From assembly GCF_011290365.1 (NCBI RefSeq), contig NZ_CP049786.1, positions 806,001-870,000 on the forward strand: a stretch of 64,000 bases of DNA. The letters run 5' to 3'. The DNA comes from Leclercia sp. 29361. Its GTDB lineage: Bacteria; Pseudomonadota; Gammaproteobacteria; Enterobacterales; Enterobacteriaceae. The notes under the pieces were generated by a model that saw only the letters and a list, made by a program, of their open reading frames with translations, had not been told where the DNA came from and did no database searches. The position numbers and the translations under genes are program-made. Positions 1 to 11,688 of the stretch are shown here, piece after piece (positions within the stretch are counted from its first letter, which is position 1; every line of letters starts with the position of its first letter).

Positions 1-477
1 CTCATTTATGCGCGTCAGGCCACTAAAGATCTGCCGTGCCATATGGGTTTCGGAGCGCCGTAGTGCGCTGCCCGGTAACAGGTTTTTCATCGGGCGATAG
101 TAGAGCACCCGCAGGATATGCCTGCCCTGGCGAAAGCTGCGGCCCAGGTGGGAGACCAGCATCTGGCGTACCGCGGCCTTGTCACCCACCAGCTGCACCA
201 GTTGCTCGATGCGATCCTGCTCGAGGAGATCTTCTGCCCGCTGCTGCTGCAGGGCGAGGCCGGTGTAAAGGAAGGTGAGGCGGGAACGTTTGCCGCGCCC
301 GGCTTCGGCCTCCCAGCTCAGCCAGCCCTGTTGCTGCATGGTATTAAGCAGGGTGCGCATATGACGGCGCGAACAGTTGAGCAGCTCGGCCAGTTCGCTG
401 AGCGTGGTCTCCTGGGGTTGGCCGTCACAGCACTGCCACAGGCGGATGAATTGTTGTTGCAGACGACCAGAGGGCAT
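1..477 (-). CDS. sgrR: SgrR transcriptional regulator (N-terminal part; cut by window edge)
   Basis: Reads leftward off the window, so only about 159 N-terminal residues are visible (the E. coli protein is about 551). The N-terminus carries a winged-helix DNA-binding segment (roughly residues 25-60, with [19 protein letters not shown]). The lost remainder should be the periplasmic-binding-protein-like domain. In this family SgrR senses sugar-phosphate stress and activates the small RNA SgrS. The divergent position immediately next to sgrS/sgrT, followed by setA, supports the assignment. The ATG at 477 has a purine-rich AGGAG-like site upstream on the minus strand. Confidence 0.95.
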   Translation of the reverse strand, partial: MPSGRLQQQFIRLWQCCDGQPQETTLSELAELLNCSRRHMRTLLNTMQQQGWLSWEAEAGRGKRSRLTFLYTGLALQQQRAEDLLEQDRIEQLVQLVGDKAAVRQMLVSHLGRSFRQGRHILRVLYYRPMKNLLPGSALRRSETHMARQIFSGLTRINE

Positions 478-564
478 AAAAGAGGAACTCCTGACAAAAA
501 ATCAGCAATTTATTAATCCCTATATTAGGCCAATAATCTTCTTCGATGAAGCGAGGAGGTGAAT

Positions 565-717
565 ATGAAGAGGTCGACCACGAATCAGTTTTACCAACAG
601 TACTTCTCAGCGACAAAGGGAATGTCCTGGCTGGCCCGCCGGTGTGCAGAGCAGCGGCTGAAAATACTGGAAGATCTGATGCAGTGGGAGGTGACAACGT
701 CGACCTCGGAACGCTGA
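565..717 (+). CDS. sgrT: SgrT, small inhibitor of glucose PTS transport
   Basis: A 50-codon ORF inside SgrS, with a strong Shine-Dalgarno (AGGAGGTG) 5 bases before the ATG. The core (YFSATKGMSWLARRCAEQRL ... LMQWEV) matches the SgrT pattern; the E. coli protein is 43 residues. The family blocks glucose uptake by acting on the PtsG transporter itself, complementing the base-pairing function of SgrS. The N-terminus is a few residues longer than in E. coli and the C-terminal tail (TTSTSER) is different. Confidence 0.88.
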   Translation: MKRSTTNQFYQQYFSATKGMSWLARRCAEQRLKILEDLMQWEVTTSTSER

Positions 718-761
718 ATGGCTTCGATCATGTGTGACTGAGTATTGGTGCGAATCACCAC

Positions 762-790
762 GCCAGCAGGTATTATCTGCTGGCTTTTTT
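762..790 (+). terminator. SgrS intrinsic terminator
   Basis: Perfect 8-bp stem GCCAGCAG (762-769) with CTGCTGGC (777-784), a 7-base loop and a run of six T. The 3' poly-U tail is also the Hfq-binding end of SgrS. Confidence 0.9.
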
Positions 791-820
791 CGTTTTCACT
801 TGCGCTAAAGGGAACAGGTA

Positions 821-2026
821 ATGCTCTGGTTAATGACGATGGGACGCCGTCTCAACGGTGTTTATGCCGCCTTTTTAATGGTGGCTTTTATGATGGGCAT
901 CGCCGGTGCGCTGCAGGCCCCGACCCTGAGCCTGTTCCTGAGCCGCGAGGTGGGGGCCCAGCCCTTCTGGGTAGGGATTTTTTACACCGTCAACGCCGTC
1001 GCCGGGATCCTGGTCAGCCTGTGGCTGGCGAAACGATCCGACAGCCAGGGCGATCGCCGCAAGCTGATCCTCTTTTGCTGCGCGATGGCGATCGGCAATG
1101 CGCTGCTGTTTGCTTTTAACCGTCACTATCTGACCTTACTCACCTGCGGCGTACTGCTGGCTTCGCTGGCCAATACCGCCATGCCACAGCTGTTTGCCCT
1201 CGCGCGGGAATATGCCGACAGCTCGGCGCGGGAAGTGGTGATGTTCAGCTCGGTGATGCGTGCCCAGCTGTCGCTGGCGTGGGTTATCGGCCCGCCGCTG
1301 GCCTTTATGCTGGCGCTTAACTATGGCTTTACCGCCATGTTCTCCATTGCGGCGGCCATTTTTGCCATCAGCCTGGGGTTAATCGCCTTTGCGCTGCCCT
1401 CCGTTGCCCGGGTGGATTCCGCAGGCGCGATACCGGTGACCCAGGTCAGCGGCTGGAAAAACAAAAACGTCCGCAGGCTGTTTATCGCCTCCACTCTGAT
1501 GTGGACCTGCAACACTATGTACATCATCGACATGCCGCTGTGGATCAGCAGCGATCTGGGCCTGCCGGACAAGCTGGCCGGGATCTTAATGGGCACCGCC
1601 GCCGGGCTGGAAATTCCGGCGATGATCCTCGCCGGTTATTACGTCAAACACTTTGGTAAACGGCGGATGATGGTGATTGCGGTGGCGGCAGGCGTGCTGT
1701 TTTATCTGGGGTTGATCCTCTTCCACAGCCGTGAAGCGTTACTTGCCCTGCAGCTGTTCAACGCGGTCTTTATCGGCATTGTCGCCGGGATTGGCATGCT
1801 CTGGTTTCAGGATCTGATGCCGGGGCGGGCAGGTTCAGCCACTACGCTGTTTACCAACAGCATTTCAACCGGGGTGATTCTGGCGGGGATCATCCAGGGG
1901 GCGCTGGTGCAAAGCTATGGTCATTACGTGGTGTACTGGGTAATTGCAGCGATTTCGCTGGTGGCGCTGGTGCTGACCTGGCGGGTAAAAGAGAGTGAAA
2001 TTCTGGAAGGCGGCTTCACGAAATGA
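821..2026 (+). CDS. setA: Sugar efflux transporter SetA
   Basis: A 401-residue major facilitator protein with about 12 membrane segments. It closely matches E. coli SetA (392 aa; e.g. MMGIAGALQAPTLSLFLSRE near residues 25-45). SetA exports glucose, lactose and sugar analogues. It lies just after the SgrS terminator, and in E. coli is co-expressed with sgrS through partial read-through. The C-terminus (ESEILEGGFTK) is about 9 residues longer than E. coli. The ATG at 821 sits 5 bases after GGGAACAGG, an acceptable ribosome site. Confidence 0.95.
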   Translation: MLWLMTMGRRLNGVYAAFLMVAFMMGIAGALQAPTLSLFLSREVGAQPFWVGIFYTVNAVAGILVSLWLAKRSDSQGDRRKLILFCCAMAIGNALLFAFNRHYLTLLTCGVLLASLANTAMPQLFALAREYADSSAREVVMFSSVMRAQLSLAWVIGPPLAFMLALNYGFTAMFSIAAAIFAISLGLIAFALPSVARVDSAGAIPVTQVSGWKNKNVRRLFIASTLMWTCNTMYIIDMPLWISSDLGLPDKLAGILMGTAAGLEIPAMILAGYYVKHFGKRRMMVIAVAAGVLFYLGLILFHSREALLALQLFNAVFIGIVAGIGMLWFQDLMPGRAGSATTLFTNSISTGVILAGIIQGALVQSYGHYVVYWVIAAISLVALVLTWRVKESEILEGGFTK

Positions 2027-2114
2027 GAGCCCATTCTGACAGCGGGGGGGAATACGAATAGAGTTCAGGTGGGTGCTTGAGGCTGTTTGCCTGAAGCATT
2101 TGCGCAAGGGTAGA

Positions 2115-2160
2115 CAGAAGAAAGCCCCACTCAACTTAACATTGATGTGAGGCTACCCTA
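2115..2160 (-). ncRNA. Sok-like antisense RNA of a type I toxin-antitoxin module
   Basis: On the minus strand, AGCCTCAC (complement of 2147-2154) pairs with GTGGGGCT (complement of 2123-2130) over 8 bp with one wobble. TTCTTCTG follows, giving a terminator-like tail. The GTGGGGCTTTCTT end resembles the 3' ends of chromosomal Sok RNAs. A -10-like TATGTT on the minus strand (2164-2169) would place the start near 2157. It overlaps the leader of the adjacent hok gene in antisense, which is the arrangement expected for Sok. Ends are approximate and no transcript data are available. Confidence 0.6.
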
Positions 2161-2192
2161 CACAACATACTTGACCCTATGAGGGTAGCCTC
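2149..2192 (+). repeat. Inverted repeat in the hok leader
   Basis: Perfect 11-bp inverted arms GAGGCTACCCT (2149-2159) and AGGGTAGCCTC (2182-2192), separated by 22 bases. An upstream in-frame ATG (2179) lies at the edge of the loop. In hok mRNAs the leader folds to control access of ribosomes and Sok, so this stem is probably part of that control. The role is inferred. Confidence 0.65.
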
Positions 2193-2223
2193 TTCATCGC
2201 TGGAAAGCAATAAGGAGGCTGGA

Positions 2224-2376
2224 ATGCCAAAACGTACTCTGCTGTTAGGTTTGTTGATGATCTGTATGACGTTATTGATCTTCACCTGGATGGTTCGCGA
2301 CTCGCTGTGTGAGCTGCGATACCGACAGGATCATACAGAGCTGGCGGCAGTGTTAGCGTGTGAAGTGAAACGTTAA
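2224..2376 (+). CDS. hok: Hok/Gef-family type I toxin
   Basis: A 50-residue peptide with a single hydrophobic segment (about residues 5-24), then RDSLCEL with the conserved cysteine, and a C-terminus AAVLACEVKR. The pattern TLL.FTWM.RDSLCEL is closest to E. coli HokA as I remember it. Hok peptides insert in the inner membrane and depolarise it unless Sok antisense RNA blocks translation. The ATG at 2224 is preceded by AAGGAGGCT. The frame is open upstream to another ATG at 2179, which would give a 65-residue form. The gene lies between setA and leuD, where E. coli K-12 has no such gene. Confidence 0.85.
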   Translation: MPKRTLLLGLLMICMTLLIFTWMVRDSLCELRYRQDHTELAAVLACEVKR

Positions 2377-2382
2377 GGCGAG

Positions 2383-2407
2383 GGCGGGGAGATCTTTCCC
2401 CGCCTTT
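2383..2407 (+). terminator. hok 3' hairpin
   Basis: Perfect 8-bp stem GGCGGGGA (2383-2390) with TCCCCGCC (2397-2404) just after the hok stop, followed by only three T. Probably the end of the hok transcript. Confidence 0.6.
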
Positions 2408-2437
2408 CCAGGTGTGTGGTTGGCTCAGGCACCTTTT

Positions 2438-2464
2438 TTAATGGCCCGCTTAGCGGGCCATTAA
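2438..2464. repeat. 13-bp inverted repeat between hok and leuD
   Basis: TTAATGGCCCGCT (2438-2450) and its exact complement (2452-2464). It sits directly downstream of the leuD stop, and probably marks the 3' end of the leu operon transcript. Neither strand has a clean T run right after the stem. Confidence 0.55.
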
Positions 2465-2465
2465 A

Positions 2466-3071
2466 TTAACTCATAAAGGCTGGCTGTTTGTTCTCGTAGG
2501 CCGAAATCGCCTCTTCGTGCTGCAGGGTCAGCCCGATACTGTCCAGGCCGTTGATCATGCAGTGGCGACGGAAGGTATCGATGTTAAAGCCATAGGTTTT
2601 ATCGCCGGCTTTTACTACCTGCGCTTCCAGATCCACCTCAAAGGTCATCCCCGGATGGCTCTGCACCAGCGCAAACAGCTCGTCGACCTGCTCATCGCTT
2701 AACGTCACCGGCAGCAGCTGGTTGTTGAAGCTGTTGCCGTAGAAGATATCGGCAAAGCTCGGGGCAATCACCACTTTGAAACCGTAGTCGGTCAGGGCCC
2801 ATGGGGCGTGCTCGCGGGAAGAGCCGCAGCCGAAGTTTTCCCGCGCCAGCAGGATCGACGCGCCTTTGAATTCCGGGAAGTTCAGCACGAACTCCGGATT
2901 CGGCACTTCGCCTTTGTCATCCAGGAAACGCCAGTCGTTAAACAGATGGGCACCAAAACCGGTGCGGGTGACCTTCTGCAAAAACTGCTTGGGAATAATA
3001 GCGTCGGTATCGACGTTGGCCGCGTCCAGAGGGACCACCAGGCCAGTATGTTGGGTAAATTTCTCTGCCAT
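2466..3071 (-). CDS. leuD: 3-isopropylmalate dehydratase small subunit
   Basis: 201 residues, the same length as E. coli LeuD. This is the swivel subunit of isopropylmalate isomerase, which with LeuC interconverts 2- and 3-isopropylmalate in leucine synthesis (cytoplasm). The hallmark [13 protein letters not shown] segment lies around residues 80-93. It is the last gene of leuLABCD, starting 10 bp after leuC ends, with a GGAG site before its ATG. Confidence 0.98.
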   Translation of the reverse strand: MAEKFTQHTGLVVPLDAANVDTDAIIPKQFLQKVTRTGFGAHLFNDWRFLDDKGEVPNPEFVLNFPEFKGASILLARENFGCGSSREHAPWALTDYGFKVVIAPSFADIFYGNSFNNQLLPVTLSDEQVDELFALVQSHPGMTFEVDLEAQVVKAGDKTYGFNIDTFRRHCMINGLDSIGLTLQHEEAISAYENKQPAFMS

Positions 3072-3081
3072 GATGGTCTCC

Positions 3082-4482
3082 TTATTTCAGGCTGCGAATA
3101 TCGGCAAAATGGCCGGTCACTGCGGCAGCTGCGGCCATCGCCGGGCTGACCAGATGGGTACGCCCGCCGCGACCCTGACGACCTTCAAAGTTACGGTTGC
3201 TGGTGGAGGCGCAACGTTCACCCGGATTCAGGCGGTCGTTGTTCATTGCCAGACACATGGAGCAACCCGGCAGACGCCATTCAAAGCCGGCTTCGATGAA
3301 AATCTTATCCAGCCCTTCGGCTTCGGCTTGCGCTTTCACCGGACCGGAGCCCGGCACTACCAGCGCCTGCACGCCCGGGGCCACTTTACGGCCTTTCGCG
3401 ACTTCTGCCGCCGCACGCAAATCTTCGATACGTGAGTTGGTGCAGGAGCCGATAAATACTTTATCAATCGCTACGTCGGTCAACGGCACGCCAGGTTTCA
3501 GCCCCATATAGGCCAGCGCCTTCTCTGCACTGGCGCGCTCAACCGGATCGGCGAACGAGGCCGGGTCAGGAATGCTGTCGTTAACGGAGATCACCTGCCC
3601 CGGGTTGGTGCCCCAGGTGACCTGCGGCGCAATCGCTTCGGCCTGCAAGGTCACCACGGTGTCAAACTGTGCACCCTCGTCGGTTTTCAGGGTCGACCAG
3701 TACGCAACGGCGTCGTCGTAGTGCTGGCCTTTCGGGGCATGCAGACGATCTTTCACATATGCGAAGGTGATCTCATCCGGGGCAACAAGACCGGCTTTTG
3801 CGCCCATCTCAATGGCCATGTTGCACAGGGTCATACGGCCTTCCATGCTCAGGGCCTGGATCGCGCTGCCGCAGAACTCCACCACGTGACCAGTGCCGCC
3901 AGCGCTGCCGGTTTTACCGATGATCGCCAGCACGATGTCTTTGGCAGTGATGCCCGGTGCAGCCTGGCCGGTAACTTCAATCTTCATGGTCTTCGCCCGG
4001 CCCTGCTTCAGGGTCTGGGTCGCCAGCACGTGTTCCACTTCTGAGGTGCCGATCCCGAAGGCCAGCGCACCAAAGGCGCCATGGGTGGCGGTATGGGAGT
4101 CGCCGCAGACGATGGTCATGCCCGGCAGAGTGATACCCTGCTCTGGCCCCATTACGTGAACAATGCCCTGATACGGGTGGTTCAGGTCATACAGCTCCAC
4201 GCCAAATTCGTTGCAGTTTTTGATCAGCTCCTGCATCTGAATGCGCGCCATCTCACCGGAGGCGTTGATGTCTTTGGTCTGCGTCGAGACGTTATGGTCC
4301 ATCGTGGCAAAGGTTTTGCCTGGCTGACGCACCGGGCGATTATGCGCGCGCAGGCCATCGAACGCCTGCGGCGAGGTCACTTCGTGAACCAGGTGACGGT
4401 CAATATAGAGCAATGGGGTTTCGTTCGGCGCTTCGAAGACCACGTGCGCATCAAACAACTTTTCGTACAACGTCTTCGCCAT
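3082..4482 (-). CDS. leuC: 3-isopropylmalate dehydratase large subunit
   Basis: 466 residues, aconitase superfamily. The three 4Fe-4S ligands are visible: cysteine in [12 protein letters not shown] (about 347) and the pair in GCSMCLAMN (about 407 and 410). It forms the catalytic subunit with LeuD. It starts 2 bp after leuB stops, so translation is probably coupled. Confidence 0.98.
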   Translation of the reverse strand: MAKTLYEKLFDAHVVFEAPNETPLLYIDRHLVHEVTSPQAFDGLRAHNRPVRQPGKTFATMDHNVSTQTKDINASGEMARIQMQELIKNCNEFGVELYDLNHPYQGIVHVMGPEQGITLPGMTIVCGDSHTATHGAFGALAFGIGTSEVEHVLATQTLKQGRAKTMKIEVTGQAAPGITAKDIVLAIIGKTGSAGGTGHVVEFCGSAIQALSMEGRMTLCNMAIEMGAKAGLVAPDEITFAYVKDRLHAPKGQHYDDAVAYWSTLKTDEGAQFDTVVTLQAEAIAPQVTWGTNPGQVISVNDSIPDPASFADPVERASAEKALAYMGLKPGVPLTDVAIDKVFIGSCTNSRIEDLRAAAEVAKGRKVAPGVQALVVPGSGPVKAQAEAEGLDKIFIEAGFEWRLPGCSMCLAMNNDRLNPGERCASTSNRNFEGRQGRGGRTHLVSPAMAAAAAVTGHFADIRSLK

Positions 4483-4484
4483 GA

Positions 4485-7147
<2,663 letters not shown>

Positions 7148-7189
7148 GGGTTAGGTCCTTGTCTGAATTTGGGCGCCTTGCTACGAGCA

Positions 7190-7221
7190 TAAAAAAACCC
7201 GCGCAGTGGCGCGGGTTTTTT
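7190..7221 (-). terminator. leu operon attenuator terminator
   Basis: Stem CCCGCGC (7198-7204) with GCGCGGG (7209-7215), followed on the minus strand by a run of T (complement of A at 7190-7196). It lies between leuL and leuA. When leucyl-tRNA is plentiful, leader translation lets this terminator form. Ribosome stalling at the leuL leucine codons favours the antiterminator. Confidence 0.93.
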
Positions 7222-7239
7222 GTGTTACCAGAGAACGAT

Positions 7240-7326
7240 TCAACGCTGAATTTCGCCCGCCAGTCTACCGCGCACAGTGGATGCGTTTAGTAGTAGTAGA
7301 CCGGTGAAACGAATGCTGTGATTCAT
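7240..7326 (-). CDS. leuL: leu operon leader peptide
   Basis: A 28-codon ORF, MNHSIRFTGLLLLNAST..., the same length as E. coli LeuL and with the same core GLLLLNAS. It contains four consecutive leucine codons, all the rare CTA, at residues 10-13. This makes the ribosome a sensor of leucyl-tRNA(CUA) supply. It lies upstream of the attenuator and downstream of the leu promoter. Confidence 0.93.
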   Translation of the reverse strand: MNHSIRFTGLLLLNASTVRGRLAGEIQR

Positions 7327-7360
7327 GAATCATGCCCCAGATAAATAAGATATGCTTTTA

Positions 7361-7389
7361 GTGGTACTGGATACGCCGTTTGATGTCAA
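7361..7389 (-). promoter_or_regulatory. leu operon promoter
   Basis: On the minus strand, a consensus -35 TTGACA (complement of 7384-7389), a 17-bp spacer and a weak -10 TACCAC (7361-7366). The surrounding sequence resembles the known leu promoter. The predicted start is about 30 bp before leuL. Confidence 0.75.
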
Positions 7390-7942
7390 CCCCTGAGAGG
7401 TGAAAACGGTGATTCGGCATACCAGACGCCATCAGTGGAATTAGCTTATTGTGCTGGTTTTTCCCTTTCTGACAATTTTGTTCTTCTGCAGGATGTCGCT
7501 GAATACATCGATAGAATTGTTTTAATATACTTCATTGCAATTGTTCAAACTTTCGAAACAATACATCGCCCTTTTGAATGTGTTAACTTTCATTATGTTA
7601 GCCTGATGCCAGGCGTATAAAGCCTGCGAAGGTAGTGTTACTGATAATAAAATGTTAAGCATTTAAATTAAGTTGCTATTAATATTTTATTAAAACTTAA
7701 ATAAGCCTTAACTAAACGCCATGTTGTTTATTTGTGTGATTTATGGTTTCATTCGATCTATAAACTTATAGATATGTTTTTTTCTCCCTGAACATGTTCT
7801 CACGTTTTATTTTGTGTCCCTGTCACCATTGACGGGTATTTATATATTCCTAATTTGTAACATTTCTCTTTTTCTTGTTTTATATGCGTGGTAAATCATA
7901 TTTTTAAAAATGATTGTTGCGGACGAGTAAAGGGAGTTTAGC
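7390..7942. other. AT-rich leu-leuO intergenic region
   Basis: About 550 bp of strikingly AT-rich DNA, especially 7640-7920, with no credible gene. In E. coli the equivalent region is bound by H-NS and LeuO and silences or relays activation between leu and leuO. The same role is inferred here from composition and position. A purine-rich AAAGGGAG just before 7943 is the leuO ribosome site. Confidence 0.6.
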
Positions 7943-8905
7943 GTGACAGTGGAGCAGGATATGTCTGAAGAAAAAAATGAAAAACCGGCAGCACTCGACG
8001 GGGCAAAACCACAGCTGCGTACGGTAGATCTGAATCTGTTAACGGTATTTGATGCGGTGATGCAGGAGCAAAATATCACGCGCGCCGCGCAGTCGCTGGG
8101 GATGTCCCAGCCCGCGGTGAGTAATGCCGTTGCCAGACTCAAGGTCATGTTCAATGACGAACTGTTTGTGCGCTATGGCCGCGGGATCCAGCCTACGGCT
8201 CGGGCATTCCAGCTGTTTGCATCGGTACGCCAGGCTTTGCAGCTTGTGCAGAATGAGCTGCCGGGATCGGGATTCGACTCGTCCAGCAGCGAGCGTATTT
8301 TCCATTTGTGTGTTTGCAGTCCTCTCGATAATTATCTGACCTCGCTTATTTATAATAAGGTTGAAAAGGTCGCACCTAATATTCATCTGGTTTTCAAGTC
8401 TTCCCTTAACCAGAATACTGAACATCAGCTGCGTTATCAGGAAACCGAGTTTGTGATTGGCTATGAAGAGTTCCGCCGCCCGGAATTTTCCTGCGTACCC
8501 TTATTCAAAGATGAAATGGTGTTGGTGACCAGCAAAACACACCCGCGCCTGCACGGTACGCTGCTGGAGAGCGATATTTATCGCGAACAGCATGCGGTCG
8601 TCGCCCTCGATCGCTACGCATCCTTTAGCCAGCCGTGGTATGACACCCCGGATAGACAGGCCTGCGTGGCGTATCAGGGAATGGCGATGGTCAGCGTATT
8701 AAACGTCGTCTCACAAACGCAGCTGGTTGCTATTGCGCCGCGCTGGCTGGTAGAGGAGTTTGCTGAGCCGCTGAATTTGCGGATATTGCCGCTGCCGTTG
8801 AACCTGAACTCGCGGACGTGTTATCTCTCGTGGCATGAAGCCGCCGGACGCGACAAAGGCCATCAGTGGATGGAAGAGCTGCTGGTGAGCGTCTGCCGCC
8901 GCTAA
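7943..8905 (+). CDS. leuO: LysR-family regulator LeuO
   Basis: 320 residues with GTG start at 7943; an ATG at 7961 would give 314, the E. coli length. The start is therefore uncertain, although AGGGAG favours the GTG. The N-terminal winged helix (about residues 35-90; [21 protein letters not shown]) and the C-terminal effector domain match LeuO. LeuO is an H-NS antagonist and global stress regulator, poorly expressed because of H-NS silencing. It lies divergent from leu. Confidence 0.96.
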   Translation: MTVEQDMSEEKNEKPAALDGAKPQLRTVDLNLLTVFDAVMQEQNITRAAQSLGMSQPAVSNAVARLKVMFNDELFVRYGRGIQPTARAFQLFASVRQALQLVQNELPGSGFDSSSSERIFHLCVCSPLDNYLTSLIYNKVEKVAPNIHLVFKSSLNQNTEHQLRYQETEFVIGYEEFRRPEFSCVPLFKDEMVLVTSKTHPRLHGTLLESDIYREQHAVVALDRYASFSQPWYDTPDRQACVAYQGMAMVSVLNVVSQTQLVAIAPRWLVEEFAEPLNLRILPLPLNLNSRTCYLSWHEAAGRDKGHQWMEELLVSVCRR

Positions 8906-8912
8906 TCGACCT

Positions 8913-8958
8913 CAGGATAAATAGCGCTGTTGTTGTTATTTATCCTGACTTTCTTTTT
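8913..8958 (+). terminator. leuO terminator
   Basis: Perfect 11-bp stem CAGGATAAATA (8913-8923) with TATTTATCCTG (8937-8947), then ACTTTCTTTTTATT. Confidence 0.8.
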
Positions 8959-9291
8959 ATTATTGAAATAATATTCTGTAGCCATTTTTTTCAATGCCGC
9001 TTTCGGTCAGTAAAATTGCATGAATTACTGCACCTTTCCCTTTTTTAATGATGAATGCTCACGGCGCTTCGTTATCGTAGTTGATTTATCCATAACAAAT
9101 ATTAATACCTCATATTTCTTCTTTCACGCTTCTGCGTTCGCGCGGGTTTGCTAATTGCCTGCCTTCCGGGGAGCGGTTATGGTAACTGTCACTCTGCACA
9201 ATAAAAAAACGCCAGGGGTGACCCTGACAAAAAAGACGGCACGGTGCATATTTTTCCTGTCCGTCTGAAACGATAAGCCTGGAGGCTAATC
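8959..9291 (+). promoter_or_regulatory. ilvIH control region and promoter
   Basis: A -35-like CTGACA (9224-9229), 17-bp spacer and -10-like CATATT (9247-9252) would start transcription about 33 nt before the ilvI ATG, as for the E. coli ilvIH promoter. The AT-rich upstream 250 bp is the place where Lrp binds in E. coli. I cannot delimit individual Lrp sites by eye. No gene is apparent in the region. Confidence 0.65.
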
Positions 9292-11016
9292 ATGGAGATG
9301 TTGTCTGGCGCCGAAATGGTCGTCCGGTCGTTAATCGATCAGGGCGTGAAGCAAGTGTTCGGCTACCCCGGGGGCGCGGTCCTCGATATTTACGATGCGC
9401 TACATACCGTGGGCGGTATCGATCACGTCCTGGTGCGTCATGAGCAAGCTGCCGTACATATGGCCGACGGACTGGCGCGTGCGACAGGTGAGGTTGGCGT
9501 GGTGCTGGTAACCTCCGGCCCCGGCGCAACCAACGCCATTACGGGTATCGCTACCGCCTATATGGACTCCATTCCGATGGTGGTGCTCTCCGGTCAGGTC
9601 GCGACCTCGCTGATTGGATACGATGCCTTTCAGGAGTGCGATATGGTCGGCATCTCCCGTCCGGTGGTGAAACACAGTTTCCTGGTTAAACAGACGGAAG
9701 ATATTCCCGGCGTGTTGAAAAAAGCCTTCTGGCTGGCGGCGAGCGGGCGTCCGGGGCCGGTGGTGGTTGACCTGCCGAAAGATATCCTCAATCCGGCGAA
9801 CAAATTGCCTTATGTCTGGCCAGAGTCAGTCAGCATGCGCTCCTATAATCCAACGACCCAGGGGCACAAAGGCCAGATCAAGCGGGCGCTGCAAACCCTG
9901 ATCGCCGCCAAAAAGCCGGTGGTGTATGTCGGCGGCGGGGCGGTGAATGCTAAGTGTGAAACGCAGCTGCGCACGCTTATCGAAAAGCTGAATCTGCCGG
10001 TAGCCTCTTCGTTAATGGGCTTAGGGGCGTTCCCGGCCAGCCATCGTCAGGCGCTCGGCATGCTCGGTATGCACGGCACCTACGAAGCCAACATGACGAT
10101 GCACAATTCCGATGTCATTTTTGCTGTGGGGGTGCGCTTTGACGATCGCACTACCAACAATCTGGCGAAATATTGCCCCAACGCCACCGTGCTGCACATT
10201 GATATCGATCCAACCTCCATTTCCAAAACGGTCCCGGCGGATGTGCCGATTGTGGGCGACGCGCGACAGGTTCTGGAGCAGATGCTGGAGTTACTGGCGC
10301 AGGAGAGCAGCGTCCAGCCGCTCGATGAGATCCGCGACTGGTGGCTGCAGATTGAGCAGTGGCGCGCCCGTCAGTGCCTGAAATATGACACCCAAAGCGA
10401 GAGCATCAAGCCGCAGGCGGTAATTGAGACTATCTGGCGACTGACCAAAGGCGAGGCTTACGTGACCTCTGACGTGGGTCAGCACCAGATGTTTGCCGCA
10501 CTCTATTATCCGTTTGATAAGCCGCGCCGTTGGATCAACTCCGGTGGCCTGGGCACCATGGGCTTTGGCCTGCCCGCCGCGCTGGGGGTTAAGCTGGCGT
10601 TGCCAAACGAAACGGTGGTCTGCGTGACCGGCGATGGCAGTATTCAGATGAACATCCAGGAGCTCTCCACTGCACTGCAGTATGACCTGCCGGTGCTGGT
10701 GCTCAACCTGAACAACGGCTATCTGGGCATGGTGAAGCAGTGGCAGGATATGATCTATTCCGGTCGCCATTCACAATCTTATATGAAGTCACTGCCTGAT
10801 TTTGTTCGTCTGGCTGAAGCCTACGGCCATATTGGCATTCGTATCAGCGATCCGGCAGAGCTGGAAGCGAAGCTCAGCGAAGCCCTTGAGCACGTCAACA
10901 ATAACCGCCTGGTGTTTGTCGATGTCGTGGTTGATGGCACCGAGCATGTCTATCCGATGCATATTCGCGGCGGCGGTATGGATGAAATGTGGTTAAGCAA
11001 AACGGAGAGAACCTGA
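9292..11016 (+). CDS. ilvI: Acetolactate synthase III large (catalytic) subunit
   Basis: 574 residues, ThDP- and FAD-dependent. Makes 2-acetolactate or 2-aceto-2-hydroxybutyrate, the first common step of branched-chain amino acid synthesis. The activating glutamate lies in [12 protein letters not shown] (about residues 44-55) and the ThDP/Mg motif begins GDGSIQMN (about 447) and ends at NNGYLG. The ribosome site GGAGG precedes the ATG. It is followed one base later by ilvH. Confidence 0.97.
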   Translation: MEMLSGAEMVVRSLIDQGVKQVFGYPGGAVLDIYDALHTVGGIDHVLVRHEQAAVHMADGLARATGEVGVVLVTSGPGATNAITGIATAYMDSIPMVVLSGQVATSLIGYDAFQECDMVGISRPVVKHSFLVKQTEDIPGVLKKAFWLAASGRPGPVVVDLPKDILNPANKLPYVWPESVSMRSYNPTTQGHKGQIKRALQTLIAAKKPVVYVGGGAVNAKCETQLRTLIEKLNLPVASSLMGLGAFPASHRQALGMLGMHGTYEANMTMHNSDVIFAVGVRFDDRTTNNLAKYCPNATVLHIDIDPTSISKTVPADVPIVGDARQVLEQMLELLAQESSVQPLDEIRDWWLQIEQWRARQCLKYDTQSESIKPQAVIETIWRLTKGEAYVTSDVGQHQMFAALYYPFDKPRRWINSGGLGTMGFGLPAALGVKLALPNETVVCVTGDGSIQMNIQELSTALQYDLPVLVLNLNNGYLGMVKQWQDMIYSGRHSQSYMKSLPDFVRLAEAYGHIGIRISDPAELEAKLSEALEHVNNNRLVFVDVVVDGTEHVYPMHIRGGGMDEMWLSKTERT

Positions 11017-11017
11017 T

Positions 11018-11509
11018 ATGCGCCGGATATTATCTGTATTACTGGAAAACGAGTCCGGCGCGCTGTCGCGCGTGATTGGGCTCTTCGCACAGCGCGGCTA
11101 TAACATCGAAAGCCTGACGGTTGCCCCGACAGACGATCCCACACTCTCACGCATGACTATCCAGACGGTCGGTGACGCCAAGGTGCTGGAGCAGATCGAA
11201 AAGCAGCTACACAAACTGGTTGATGTGTTACGCGTCAGCGAGCTGGGGCAGGGGGCTTACGTTGAACGTGAAATCATGCTGGTGAAAATTCAGGCCACCG
11301 GTTACGGGCGGGAAGAGGTGAAACGCAATGCGGACATTTTCCGCGGGCAGATCATCGACGTTACCCCCTCTATCTATACCGTTCAGCTGGCCGGTACCAG
11401 CGATAAACTGGACGCCTTCCTCGCCTCGGTGCGGGATGTCGCCAAAATTGTTGAAGTAGCGCGTTCTGGCGTCGTGGGACTTTCCCGCGGTGACAAAGTG
11501 ATGCGTTAA
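11018..11509 (+). CDS. ilvH: Acetolactate synthase III regulatory subunit
   Basis: 163 residues, the E. coli length. An N-terminal ACT domain (about 1-80; [26 protein letters not shown] split around the valine-binding loop) confers valine feedback inhibition. The C-terminal half activates IlvI. One base separates it from the ilvI stop, implying coupled translation. Confidence 0.97.
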   Translation: MRRILSVLLENESGALSRVIGLFAQRGYNIESLTVAPTDDPTLSRMTIQTVGDAKVLEQIEKQLHKLVDVLRVSELGQGAYVEREIMLVKIQATGYGREEVKRNADIFRGQIIDVTPSIYTVQLAGTSDKLDAFLASVRDVAKIVEVARSGVVGLSRGDKVMR

Positions 11510-11533
11510 GGATAAAAGTTTCGCCTCGAGCTT

Positions 11534-11562
11534 GCCCGGTGTGAATGACCGGGCTTTTTTTT
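11534..11562 (+). terminator. ilvIH terminator
   Basis: Stem GCCCGGT (11534-11540) with ACCGGGC (11548-11554), followed by eight T. Confidence 0.92.
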
Positions 11563-11688
11563 GTGCACCGATGTCGCTGTACCGACAAAAGCGGTTGCCG
11601 GACAGGCTATTCTGCGCTTAGATGTTACAAGATTTAGCCATAACCCTGACGAGGTCATGGACTCTTTTCTTTTTTTTAAGGGGCAATT

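Larger units (their letters stand above)
543..791 (+). ncRNA. sgrS: SgrS glucose-phosphate stress small RNA (dual function)
   Basis: Lies divergent from sgrR. The 3' part holds the segment GTGACTGAGTATTGGTG at about 734-750, which I recognise as the ptsG-pairing region of SgrS. A small hairpin follows (746-750 with 756-760), then an intrinsic terminator. Known role: under glucose-phosphate stress it pairs with ptsG and other sugar-transport mRNAs with Hfq, blocking translation and promoting decay. The 5' part encodes SgrT. The 5' end is estimated from the spacing to sgrT in E. coli (about 20 nt) and could be off by several bases. Confidence 0.88.

Noticed and set aside
9179-9268. 29-codon ORF (MVTVTLHNKK...) with a GGGGAG site upstream of ilvI, resembling a valine/leucine leader peptide
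   Set aside because: The best ilvI promoter (-10 at 9247-9252) lies inside it, so the main transcript would start after its ATG. ilvIH is known to be controlled by Lrp rather than attenuation.
11563-11688. Searched for a fruL leader peptide before cra
   Set aside because: No ATG-initiated short ORF with a ribosome site matching the E. coli leader was visible.
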